DNA of 64,000 nt from Marsupella aquatica. Lineage: Eukaryota; Marchantiophyta. Under the pieces are notes generated by a model. It was not told the DNA's origin. It saw only the letters and a list, made by a program, of their open reading frames with translations, and made no database searches. The stretch is taken from contig OZ316893.1 in the NCBI GenBank assembly GCA_973895155.1, positions 7,378,001 to 7,442,000 of the forward strand. Reading direction: 5' to 3'. The stretch's first letter is position 1. Every line of letters begins with the position of its first letter. Made by a program: the position numbers and the translations under genes. Below, piece after piece: positions 46,701 through 57,957 of the stretch.

Positions 46701-48990
46701 GCATTTACAATCTCTTCTCTACTGATCGCTGGGCATTTCACCCCACCCACTACAAATCTAAACTCGGCCATAGCTCTGTGATACTGAGCACCACCATATA
46801 GACGCATTCCTGAATTAGGCATGAGCTTCTGCGATATCTGCACACCATCTATCCCCACAAACGCTCCACCAAGGACACGCTCATCTTGCAATGTCTCCCC
46901 AAACTTATCAGGTGGAGCGACCACTGTACCCTTTAATAGCAGCGAAAGCTTGGCCAGGAATGAATCTCTAAAAGTCCGACCTCTTTCTTTGAGTTTTGCC
47001 TCATCCAGATCACTGAGGTCCTGAATGATCTGCTGCAACCTAATAGTAGCGTTCCGATACTCCCTGTCCAACATAGGCACGATTATAGGCACACTCTCCA
47101 TGTACCTGTGTTGCAAAAGTTGTTCTAAGAACCATCTCAACCTACTAACACCAACACGATTACGCTCTTCCTTTGTAAGAGTCCGATCCATTTTTTCCTC
47201 CAACATGGCAACATCCAGCGCCTCTCGCATAGCTACAGCCTCTCTGAAGGCGTCATTGGACCTATACACAGAATCTCGACTGGTGCCAACTCTTCCTGAG
47301 GGCACAGATGTAAAGAACGGGGTCTCGCCCAGAAGGAATCCGTCAAGCAACCTTTGCGGTGGTCTGAGAAAGAGTTCCACATCTGCCTGCCGTGCAAACT
47401 GGGGAATCCGAGTGTCCAATTTGGTGGACACAATAACAGTCCGTGTCAAGTCAGGGTCCATCTGCATGACGAATCTTCTAGTGGTGGCATTACTCCAGTC
47501 ACTGCAATCTTCAAGGCAAAGAATTATGAACTCTCTGTGCTGCATCTTCGTGCGCACTAGAGCCTCCACTGCCCTAGCTTGTGACTGAAGTGATTGATTT
47601 TTCCGACCAGGGGCAGCAGAAATAAGCCCAGGAGTATCGATTATAGTAAGATTCGGGCAATACTTGTACTCGATCTTCACGACTATCTCCTTCGCCCAAA
47701 ATTGACATACTTCCCGCTCCAGCCTCAAATTCTCGGACTCGATATAAGCCTGACCAAAGACCATAAACAAGATGGGTCTCAAAAACGACAACTTACCATG
47801 TGGGCTAAGGGAAAGTCACGGATGCTTCAAATTAAAGTCCCCTCATAAATTTTAAGCTATTCATGCAGATACAACTAGCCACCGGAATTGCTGGACCCCT
47901 CACTTCTGAAAACAGTCTATAAGGTTTGGTTATTACAACAAGGTGCTTGCAATTATTTGTTAAAGACTCAGGTTCGAATCCCAAATGCTAAAAACCAGGC
48001 AGGCAGATGGCTTTCATTACAATTTTTATTGATACTCTCCAAAGTCAGGGAGTTGCTGAACAATACCTGAAGCTCGTCTAAAGTCTTCTCCTCCTCTATG
48101 GGGGGCCTATCGTCAGAGACCAGGAAGCACCTCGGTTCGGCACATTCTGCATTGTACTTCATGTGCAGTGTGATGGGCCTCCGAGTCTTAGTCCCTCCAC
48201 CGACATGATTGAACTGGAAACCCATGAGACCCTCCACCAGGGCACTCTTACCATCCGTCTGATGCCCAACAACGAGGATGGCCGGGGCGTCAAATGGCTT
48301 GTGGAAATCCTGAGCAAGGCCGTGGAGGTCGTTGTACGCCTCGTAGAGCTTCTCGTTGCCAGAGGCCGGATAGAGGTTGCCAGGAGAGCCAGAGAAGTGG
48401 CTCGACATGTCCTTCCCAGGATGCTGTTCCCTCTGCGGCTCTCGTGGGACTAGATTCAGAGACTTCAATGGGGTAGAGAACGAGCCATGAGCTGTAGATG
48501 AAGACTCACTTCCAGAATTCCGATTCGAAAGGTGAGCCCGCAACGGGAAGGAGGAGTTGTCCGAATAGTCACGCCCTTGAGAAGCCCTCTGCTGCCCCAG
48601 ACTGGCAGGGGAGCTGTGAGAGGGGTACAAATACGATGAGGGACCGTATGCAGAGCTGAATCCCGAGGACGTGGAGAGCTCCGGAGGTTGTTGGCTCGAA
48701 TGTGGCCCAGAGAAAGCGAAGGGTCCTGCGAGGGAGGGCACATATCCACTCTCCAGCATGCCAGCGCTAATATTGTACGAGGGGGATGGTCCAGACGGTC
48801 CGTTAGCTCCTGACCAGGTTCCTCCGCCAGCTCCAGGTGCAGCTCGTGGGGATTCCGAAGCGTTGGAATGCCTGGGTGAATTTGTCTGGGAGTGAGGATG
48901 CACCGCCTGCGCTGATATCCATCTCTCTGCCGTTCCCGCCCTCGTTTCCGACGCGCCTCCACCGCCACCTACACTCCCTGGTCCGCTCAT
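43743..48990 (-). CDS. DRP5B: Dynamin-related protein of chloroplast division (DRP5B/ARC5 type)
   Basis: Nine exons join in phase: 48990-48067, 47749-46659, 46418-46358, 45884-45822, 45548-45448, 45321-45264, 44938-44612, 44267-44103, 43868-43743, giving about 971 aa. The start is ATG 48990 (MSGPGS); the longer frame upstream begins with TTG. A Ser/Gly/Pro-rich extension of about 215 aa precedes the GTPase domain: G1 GHQTDGKS (242-249), G2 region GGGTKTRRP (about 264), G3 DTPGLI (346-351), G4 TKLD (417-420). Typical ARC5 phrases follow: QFNHVGGGTKTRRP, AYIESENLRLE, RKLAPTSEEIVNALV and NCFFLMPVVDKFPALLREDLE, so the middle and effector regions are present. In plants ARC5 acts on the outer chloroplast envelope, constricting the division site as a GTP-driven ring. 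No disruption was found, and exon phases are all consistent. The long low-complexity N-terminus is longer than I expect for angiosperm ARC5. Confidence 0.95.
47900..47990 (+). other. tRNA-like or SINE-like fragment in intron 1 of DRP5B
   Basis: A perfect polymerase III B-box-type sequence GGTTCGAATCC lies at 47971-47981, with a degenerate A-box-like TGGTTATTACAACAAGG about 45 bases upstream. No acceptor stem can be paired, so it is not a functional tRNA. A tRNA-derived SINE fragment is possible. Confidence 0.25.
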
Positions 48991-50307
48991 GCTTGCTCCT
49001 CTCTTACGCCGGCAGTGGAACAAAACATCAAGAGAAGTGTGAATCCATCAATTGCTCCAAAATGGGAGCACAGAATGAACCAACACTCGGATGAGCGAAC
49101 TCACATGCGAAAATTCCCCCAATTCACTCGGCAGGAAGGAATGACACACTCCCAATGATGGAATGAGAGGCAGCAATTCACGAGCCTTCAACCGGCGAGT
49201 CGAATTGGACCACTGCTTTCATTCTACAGTCCAAAACAACACTTCATCCAATCCCTGTCCGGCGATCAGGAAGGACAAACTTGGCCGAATCATTCCACAA
49301 CAGCTGCCGCTACCCCTAAAGCTTCTCACCACAGGCATAATTATTATTTCGCTCTGTTCCTGCCGGAGCCATCGCCGCAGACATAGTTACTTCGCTCGTT
49401 CTCTCCGCGTCGTGATCTTCGTTCGACGAAAGAGGAGTATTATTATTAGGGTTTCATTCCTGTCCTTCGCTTCCCCGACGACAACTAACGACTCAGTGAC
49501 AGTCGAGTGACGAGCTTTCTCCCCACAGGAGTGAACACGACTATGGTGGCAATGCTGGAGACCAGCGAGACGACAATGTATGAACTATGAACTATGAATC
49601 CCGTTCAATTCTCGTTCAACGAGCCCGCCTTCAGCGACATTTACTTTCGAGCTCGAATGATCTCCCTCGCTTCCATTACCGGTAAAGCAATTGCGCGATC
49701 ACTTGCGAGATTTCCGGCTGTCATATTTTGGGACGGACATAAAAGACAGAGCCCATTATTGTAGTCGGATTCAAATTGATCGACTATTATTACCCTGCCC
49801 CTCATCATACATGAAAATGTGGTAATATAGTGTTTGCACTCGTTGATTTATTGAAGAGCAAAGCCTCATCACAAAGGAGACTGGGAGAGGAATGAGAACA
49901 AACGAGAAGTCTTGAACACTTCTATGGCCAGTGGTGGTTTAAAGAAAATAACAAGATTTATCATGGTATGGAATGATGTACTACACTCTGTATGTCTATT
50001 TCCATGTGCAGTTATCGGGACCCTTATTATTAGGCTCCTTCACTATAGGAGTACTCTATATTTCAAACTGCCAAGAAACAAAAAGGAGCCTAGGAGACAT
50101 GATAACCCAATCAAGCGAGGGAAAAGAAAGGGACAAAAAAGCCATCACAAGGCCTAAGGTAAGAAAAGCCAATGACACAAAAACCAAAGAACCCTATCTA
50201 TGGGTAAACTGGAGAGCCTGGTAGAGCTCAGGAATATTCAGCAATCATGCTATTGGAGTCCAGATTTCTTGCTCTTCCTTTTTAAGTAAAGACACAAGTA
50301 TATACTG
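48991..50307. other. 5' flank of DRP5B and intergenic sequence
   Basis: The part nearest 48991 should hold the DRP5B leader and promoter. No clear TATA box was seen on the minus strand. Frames at 49912-50224 lack any family resemblance. Confidence 0.4.
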
Positions 50308-50510
50308 ACCCTCAAAATGAAACAATTTACTTGATGGACCCCATAAGTAGAGGTGTATTCTTGATAGACCTGATGGACCCTCAAAATGAAAAATGTTACT
50401 TGATGGACCCCATGAGTAGAGGTATACTCTTGATAGACCCTCAATGGACCCTCAAAATAAAAAACATTACTTTATGGACCCCACTAGTGATTGAGACAGT
50501 TGATAGACCT
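50308..50510. repeat. Three imperfect tandem units of about 65-75 bp
   Basis: The unit ACTTGATGGACCCCATAAGT, then AGAGGTGTATTCTTGATAGA, then CCTCAAAATGAAAAA recurs at about 50326, 50397 and 50468. Short frames on both strands across it are products of the repeat. A second looser repeat (AGGGAATGAG-CTTTTA-ATGGGCA) follows at 50628-50705. Confidence 0.7.
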
Positions 50511-51083
50511 TGATAGACATTCAAATGAACATTATCTAGGCAGAAAATGGGGGCTTTTATATCGGCAGGTGTAGTTTATGGGGAGTACACTTTTCACCAC
50601 CAAACAAGAATGAACATCTTAGCAAGGCAGGGAATGAGGCTTTTATATGGGCACTGTGGCTGAATGAAAAGGGAATGAGTCTTTTACATGGGCAGGTGTG
50701 GTTTAATGAAAACACAGCCAGTTAAATGGGGACGCCTTCTTGCGAGAAGCCATATGGGTTAACCTTCAATGAAAATACCAAAAATAAAAAGATTCACAAG
50801 GAGGGTTTACTGGGCTCCCATTGTGAACTTTCTCGTCAAAGGCCCATGATCCCACGGGACCATTTGCAGGAAAGCATGTAATTGAAGACTCATAAATTAT
50901 AGAGGATTGTAGCTCCTGTTGGTTGAGTTCTCTTTCCTGGGGAGAAGAAGTTTGGTTGAAACCAATGACTGGCAAAATGGTACTGTGTTTGCTTCCGCAA
51001 GCTTCAGTAGACATTGGATTCCATACTTCGACAATCTCTGGAATCCAACTGGTGTCCGAGAATTGCGAAGTTGGAGTTTTGAG

Positions 51084-54000
51084 TTATTTTGGATTCTGAA
51101 CCGATAGTGTCGATGAGAGCGAGGTTGATAGGTCTCTGCTCATGTTCAGGGGGCTGGCGGAGGATACAGAGGACGGTCCCCTGAATTCGTTGAAATTGCT
51201 CGATTTCTCCAATTGGATGGCATCCTTTAGCCCACGAACTATCTCGCCCATGTCTGGTCTGTTGGTTCCGGTTGCATCAATGCTGGCCCATGCCAACTCC
51301 GCCACCATCCACATGGCCTCCACATTAAACTCATCTTCGAACGCAGGGTCCACAATCGAGTGTATGTTACCATTCCTCTGAGCCGCTTTGGTCTGCAACC
51401 AGTATCATTCATTCACATCAATCATTGACACCTCGTACATACTAGTGAATTGGTCTAGACTACATTTCGAAATATGGATCTGGTTGGGACTTGAACACCA
51501 CTTGAGCCTCAACGACTCGGAAAACATTTGTCTTCTAGTTCAGTCTGCAGCCTACGAGATTGATAACGGAAACGTGATGGACAGTTTATGCGGCATCCCC
51601 AATCTGTGAATGAGTTTACACACCCAGGTCATGAAGTTTCCTTCGGTCCCGTCTTTAAACTGGATGATGGTAGTTGGCTTCCGTCCTGTAATAAGCTCGA
51701 GAAGCACCACCCCAAAGCTGTAGACGTCGCTCTTCTCCGTCAATCTCCAGCCACCAAGATACCTGGAAACATTTGCAGAAGTTTTTGTGAGGGCGGAAAG
51801 TAGTTCGAGACGATTCTATTGAATGCAATTTCATCAGCTGGTGCAGGTACCCTGTTTCACTAGGTTTTTCTAAAATTTGACACCTTTTTCAGTATCTAGA
51901 GTCTAGTCGAGCTTGTTTTGAGTAATAATGGATATAATTGCTAAAGCGATTGTTTGATAACTTACTCTGGATCTAGGTAACCAAAGGTACCCTTGACAGC
52001 GGTAGAGAAACCGGTCTGGGAACCTGCAGGATAAGATTTGGACATTCCAAAATCTGCAACTTTGGCTAGAAATGTGTGATCGAGAAGAATATTACTGGGT
52101 TTGACATCACGGTGGATAATGGGAGGATTACAAAACATATGCAGGTACTCCAAACCTGCACAATTTCCCAATGCATATGTAATTAGTCCAACCCCAAGAT
52201 CTTTTGCGGCCAATACTACAAGCCCGAAAATACTATCGAAGATCAGGGAAAGGCCTTTGAATTTAGTATTTCAATCCAGACTCAAATCTGTCATCTTAAC
52301 TGGGACCGTTTGCTAGGTATTTGACCTCAAGACGGCTGATTTTGACACACGGTCATCTCTTCTTCAACTGTTGCCTGTTAGATGGTCCCTGTCGTCTACA
52401 CAAGGATATCGTAGTCCACACAAGGATATCAACTTGCACGTGGTAATCTCACTCCACTGGAAGCAGAGCAGAGTTTCATTTGTCAATGAACAATTCCCCG
52501 ACTGCAATCGAATTTAGATAGAAAGCAGAAGATCCCCCAGATACCTTGGGCTGCATTCAAGGCGACGTCCAAGCGAATCCTCCAGGGTAAAGGCTTGTCC
52601 CCTTCCGAGCCTCCTGTCAGAACGAGAGCCTGCTCTTAGTCTTGCTCCAAGGACCGAGCTGGACAGTAGAATCGCTTCTTTTCTGTGAAAGTCAATACTT
52701 GTCACTCACTGTTCATACGGAAATGAGCAAGTGACTATCCAAACGAATCCATGTATTCATATAGCTGCCAGTAAACAGTAAGCATGGGGGGGTGGGGGGG
52801 GGGGGGGGGGCGCGGGCGGGGGAGGCGCGTGGGGCGTGATTCATTACCATACAAATGCTCGGTTAATGCGCCGTTTGGCATATATGCATATATCAGAATT
52901 TGCTCCTGTGCAGCTTCACAGTATCCTACGAGTGATACCAAGAACTTGTGATGCACTCTTGACACCAGAACAACCTGCATCATCACGGCATTTGATTTGC
53001 AATACTGAAGCCTGTTAGAAACATGTCTTACATCTATGATCACTCTAGACACATCAAAATGACCCTTTCTTAGCCACGGGGCGTTGATCTGTTCAAACGT
53101 CCCAACACAATTGCAATGATATGATCCCTGTCCCATTGGCTGGTCACATTCTATCATGCTCAGTTCCATTCCGCTTTCTGGATATTCAGAGTTCATATAG
53201 TGGTACACCTGATTGGGTTGTATCAGCTATTGAAGATTCAGGCTTACTTCGTTAATGAACTCATTGGTGCCTTGACGAGAATCCTTGTGATTCATCTTGA
53301 CTGCAACTTCCGATCCATCAGGGAGCCGACCATAGTATACTGGTCCATACGATCCTTCGCCAAGCTTCCTAGCAAAGTTGTGCGTCACATCTTTCACCTC
53401 CTGCAAGCTGAACGATCGAGCTTGCTGCATTGCTTGAGGATCGAAGCTCAGCACTCCCACTTCCTCTGACCAAGAGAAGGATTACTTTAGTACATATCTG
53501 CTTTCTTTCTCCAGGACTTCCAATAAGATGAGGCGAGCGTCAGAAACTGAATAGCCGACAAATTCAGTAATACTGGCACCAATACCATCCCGAATTCTAC
53601 AACAGAATGCTGCTGAATATATGAAATGTGCAATCCTTCGTAGCAAGTGAGGATAAGGATTACTTAGGTACATCATTACCTTGTTTGGTCTGACGCTGAC
53701 GCTGACCCTTGTAGAAGCAGTAGTAGCAGAGCACGAAGAAGACGAGAGCTGAAAGTGCCACGGCCACGCCAGCGACAGCAAGCCCTATCTTCAAAGCTGA
53801 ACTTGAACTTGACGAAGGTGTCAAAGATGAGGAACCTGGCATACTCAGAAAGGGGTTCCCGGAGTACCTGCATTGAATGGTTTTATTTCAGACGACCCAC
53901 ATCTATGGCCATGACAGTTTTGGAGATCTTGTAAAATCGATGAGGTCCTCTTTCTACCAGATGGCATTCCAGCAAAGGATCTAAATTTTTGTGATGGACA

Positions 54001-57000
54001 AGCAATTCAACGGTAGGGTAATGGCAATTCCGCATTATTGTGTCTGGTTAGAGAGAATTGGCTCTCAGCACAAATCCATTGACAATACCCAACATCAGCA
54101 TATAACTTGATCGAAATATAATGTTAATGTGTGAGCGTTCAATAGATGTGGATAAGTACAGAGTCCTGAGTTCTCCTGCATAACAGTATGAGATGAAAGA
54201 TTTATCTTTGAATTCTAAGGAACCACCCAGACGGCATTTTTGTCTAATAACTTGTTCGACGAAGATTGAAAAACCCAAGAGTTTTGTCGAGCAATTCTTG
54301 CACTCTACGATCAATGTAGTGGGAGTCTCCTATGACAGACTGATGTTGTACATACGAGAATTTGAAGTTGGCAGCAGGGTTGTTGACGCGATCTAGAAGC
54401 TGCTGCGGTATGCTACCAGAGAAATTGTTGTTTCGTACAGACCTGTGTGCCATCAGAAAGACAATTGTCACTACATCTCACTAGCAGAACATTAAATTTC
54501 TTAACCATCACTTTGCATGTAAAATGCTTGAAAATGTGCGGAGAAATTTACTTACAGCTGGCTCAAGTGGGGTAGGTCAGCCAATGTCTTTGGAATAGAC
54601 CCACTCATTCTGTTCTAAACGCCTGTTGTGTAGCCTGGTTACTAAAATTCAGACAAATAGTCCACAAAAGAATCCTTGAAAAGTATTCTATGACGTAGGG
54701 ATCATAGCAACTGAGGGATCACTCGCTGCTAATCATATCTCCAAACAGGAAACATTGGTTTTTTGATCTCTGAGACATGAGGTATGAACTTACAACGTTC
54801 GTAGATTTGTTAGAGAGCTGAAATCAGGGAGGGAGCCGCTCAATTTGTTGTTATCAAGCCGCCTGCATGTGGAGACAAAGGGAATGAGGATACTCAAATG
54901 CATCTGAAGATATTGACTTCGACCTCTGATAGGATTCGTTTGAGATTAGCAATGTAATCTTAGATAGTTATAAAATAGGATCAGGGAAGGGAGCAGCTCA
55001 TCTGCACTGAAATCATTCATCATTATTTGTATGGACTGGTCTGTACGGACACACGTTCTATTTCATTTCTAGATGGTGGGAAAAATGAGTCGATGTCATA
55101 TTTCAGCCATGTATGCGTATCCATCTGATCAACGACTTAGACTAGACAAGAAGACATGCTAAACCCGCATGGTCACGAAGGTACTTACATAGAAATGAGA
55201 TCTGGAAAGAGTCCTGTGATACTGGCAGGCAAGTAGCCGTCGAGCTGCATGCTGGAGAGATTTATCTGAGTGATTCGGGATGACTCCTTGCCCATACTAG
55301 TGGTGCTGCAAGTGATCCACTCCCAGGGCTCAGGGAAGCAAGGGTCCCCTGACCAGTCTTGCAGAACCGTCCCCACGGCATTTCTTAGAATATCGAGTGC
55401 ACGAACTGCATGAGCCATCACCGATAAATTCGAGCCACGCAGGACTTTTCATTAATTCTATTTCTTGGAAGCTCTTGGACATCAACACTCGGGACCAAAA
55501 CGTACCGCTAACACAAGAGAAAAGTCCCTCACCGTCATCAGGTGAAGTGGAGGAGAAGTTGAAATCCCGTGCTGAGTAGAACTCCCAGCCATTCATTAGT
55601 GGACCCAGGCTCGACGCAAACCTCTTCGCTACTGTCAAATTAGCTCCGCTCACAGCCGATGACTGGAAGAAGCTAGTGACAGCGGAAAGTGTAGACGTGA
55701 CTGTCAGATTCTTGAACTGCAAGCCGTTTAGCGAAGCAGTGAGGTATCGACTTCCCCTGGATGCTGAGGGACTCGCTGACGCATCCACTTCCTGCACGTT
55801 ACCATACGGAAGATTATATTCTGTCGCTCAGTCCTGTTCAAAGCCTGAGTATCTCAGAGTAGCTTAGTTGTGGTTTGCCTGGAGTGTCCAGGAGACAAAA
55901 TTTCCAGGAAAATAGAAGTTCAGTCAAAAACTCTCCGACCAGTGATTTCAAGAATGTACAAGACTTAGATCTGGAGTACCTGAAAATAAGCTGCAGTGTA
56001 GTATTGGCCGCTCAATTCAGATATCCCGTTGTAAAACCCAGTAGAGGACGTGGTAGCGCCCCATTCCCAGGCGGTGCTCATGACAGATGCAGGTGGCTGA
56101 TTCACATCCAATGTGGAAGTGTTGAGCAAGGTTGTGTTCTGCGTAATTGTTCCCAGCCCGTACTGTGACGTCCATATTCGGTCATATGGATCGTCGGGGT
56201 ACCTATGCACATGAACTGACTTTAAATTTCGCAGATTTGTGATGTATTTCGATAGTTTTACCTAAACCAAGCGGAAGGAGTCTTCTTATGCTCAGCACTA
56301 TCGACTCCGAGCAGTTCTAAATTCAAGTTTTTTGGTGGTGGTTTGATCAAGATAAGGAATTGAAATTGCAATTTGAGTGTTTTGTAAGATATTCTCCTCC
56401 ATTCATTCATTTTCGTCATATATAAGTGACCGGCATTGTTGTCGGTCACTCATGGTTTCCGCTCATGGTTTCCGCTCATGGTTTCCGAGGCACATCCTGA
56501 AATTAAGCCTCTGATTTCTATTTCCGTCAAGCTCACTGATGACAATTACGAGCCTTCCGAGTGAAAACACGATCCCACGTTTATGTCGGCCGCATCCCCG
56601 AGCGGCATTTGAAATTTCTTTCACATTGTGGTTTCATAATCTTGTTTTCTTGGCCAGGATGCACATAAGCATATCTCATCCAAGAAATTTGTACTTAGAG
56701 TGAGTTCCGGACGAAATGCTTCCAAGACACAATTTTCCTTGGCACAAATGACTTTGTCCACGTATAAGTGAAGAATTGAATATAATGCGAGTGTTTTACC
56801 TGAATTCGGCGATGCAGCAGTAAGCGTTCCACCTCCACTGCGTAACGAGAAGCTTGGCTCGCTTGACATCAACATACATATTGTCAGCCAAAGGTCGCAG
56901 AACCAGCCCATTTATGAACGGCAGCCCGCTCCCGCGTTGAAGGCACACGTCCACTGCGCTGCGATTAGCTCGGAAGATGGCCTCCTTCCGCATTATGCTC

Positions 57001-57957
57001 AACACTCCAGGATTTTCAGCGTAGCTGCACAGTCATAGACAATTTCTATACTTTCAGATCTCAAAGAAAAGAACCAGAGCGGTAATGGCTGAAAATCCCG
57101 AAACGCTCGACAGAAGAGATGGCGTTCCTACCTGTCAATTACAGGTGATATCTTGACAGTGGTCCAGTAAGAGGCGTCGATAGTGAGATCGAAGCTGATA
57201 TTGCCGAAGAGCTGCGAGAAATTGGAGTACAAGAAAGAAGCGCGCACGAGATACGTGGTGTCTGGCAGGACAGGCAGCTTGTAGCAGTTTTTCCTCCTCG
57301 AATCGTTGAAGTATCGAAAGTTCGTGCCGTCGTCCAACGGCCCCGAGTTGTATCCCGCCGGCGTGTACCCAGAGTCCGTCACCCAGTTGAACGTGCCGTC
57401 TTTAGAGTTCTGCTCACTACCGCAGAGGATATTAAGAAAACCTGTTCATCAGATTATAAAAGACTAGTCAATTTTCACTAGCGTTTGGAACCAAGTCGTG
57501 CAGATCATTGTCATCAGCAAGCCATTTGAGCTCCACAGGATTGACCAGGGCTGCTTTGTAGTTTTGTAGCTAGCATGCATCTTCCTCAGAAACAACTTTA
57601 TGTCTAGAAGACTAGTCCGTCTCCCTCTAGTTCTTTTCCTGGAAATCCTTAGTGAAATCCTATGCCGTATGCGAGTCCTTAGCCTGCAGCAAGAGTGGCG
57701 TTCCATAAGATGTTGCTCCGCTCGAAGTGATCACTAAGCAGATCAGCGGATTTATAAAGAATGTCTCGGTCGCCAATAACTTCACGGTTCCATATATGGA
57801 GGTAACCGAAATATTGTGAAGAATATGTTTACAAACCTGGCTGAGCAGAAGCTCCGGGAAACCTGAGACTGAGTAGTAGTAGACACAACACAAATACTCC
57901 TATAGCCCGTACAAGCAAAACTACACCCAATCGGTGGATTGCATTTCGCAATTCCAT
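51084..57957 (-). CDS. Malectin-like LRR receptor-like serine/threonine kinase (LRR-I type)
   Basis: Sixteen exons join in phase (2805 nt, 934 aa): 57957-57837, 57441-57132, 57024-56800, 56202-55980, 55791-55533, 55405-55189, 54862-54794, 54609-54556, 54442-54356, 53867-53680, 53465-53248, 52974-52848, 52613-52545, 52155-51966, 51762-51624, 51392-51084. Order: signal peptide (residues 1-37), malectin-like ectodomain (FLNILCGSE onward, to about 380, with [11 protein letters not shown]), juxta-LRR segment ([17 protein letters not shown]), three short LRRs, a membrane span (about 546-570), then a kinase with [28 protein letters not shown] and GTFGYLDPE, so it appears active and of RD type. The architecture matches plant LRR-I kinases of the At1g67720 group, plasma-membrane sensors; the ligand is unknown. 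Exon 8 is 54 nt because its usual 72-nt LRR module has lost 5 nt (see findings). The end of exon 15 (W|TK) is the least certain junction. Confidence 0.93.
52786..52835. repeat. G-rich tract in an intron of the receptor kinase
   Basis: More than 30 G in about 40 bases on the plus strand (C-rich on the transcribed sense), ending within 15 bases of the exon 12 donor at 52847. It could form a G-quadruplex on the template strand. The run length is also where assembly errors are common. Confidence 0.7.

Noticed and set aside
47025-47588. 187-codon plus-strand ORF
   Set aside because: Antisense shadow of the DRP5B GTPase exon, which has clear G1, G3 and G4 motifs on the minus strand.
47900-47990. 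Functional tRNA gene
   Set aside because: Only the B-box-like GGTTCGAATCC is good; acceptor and anticodon stems do not pair.
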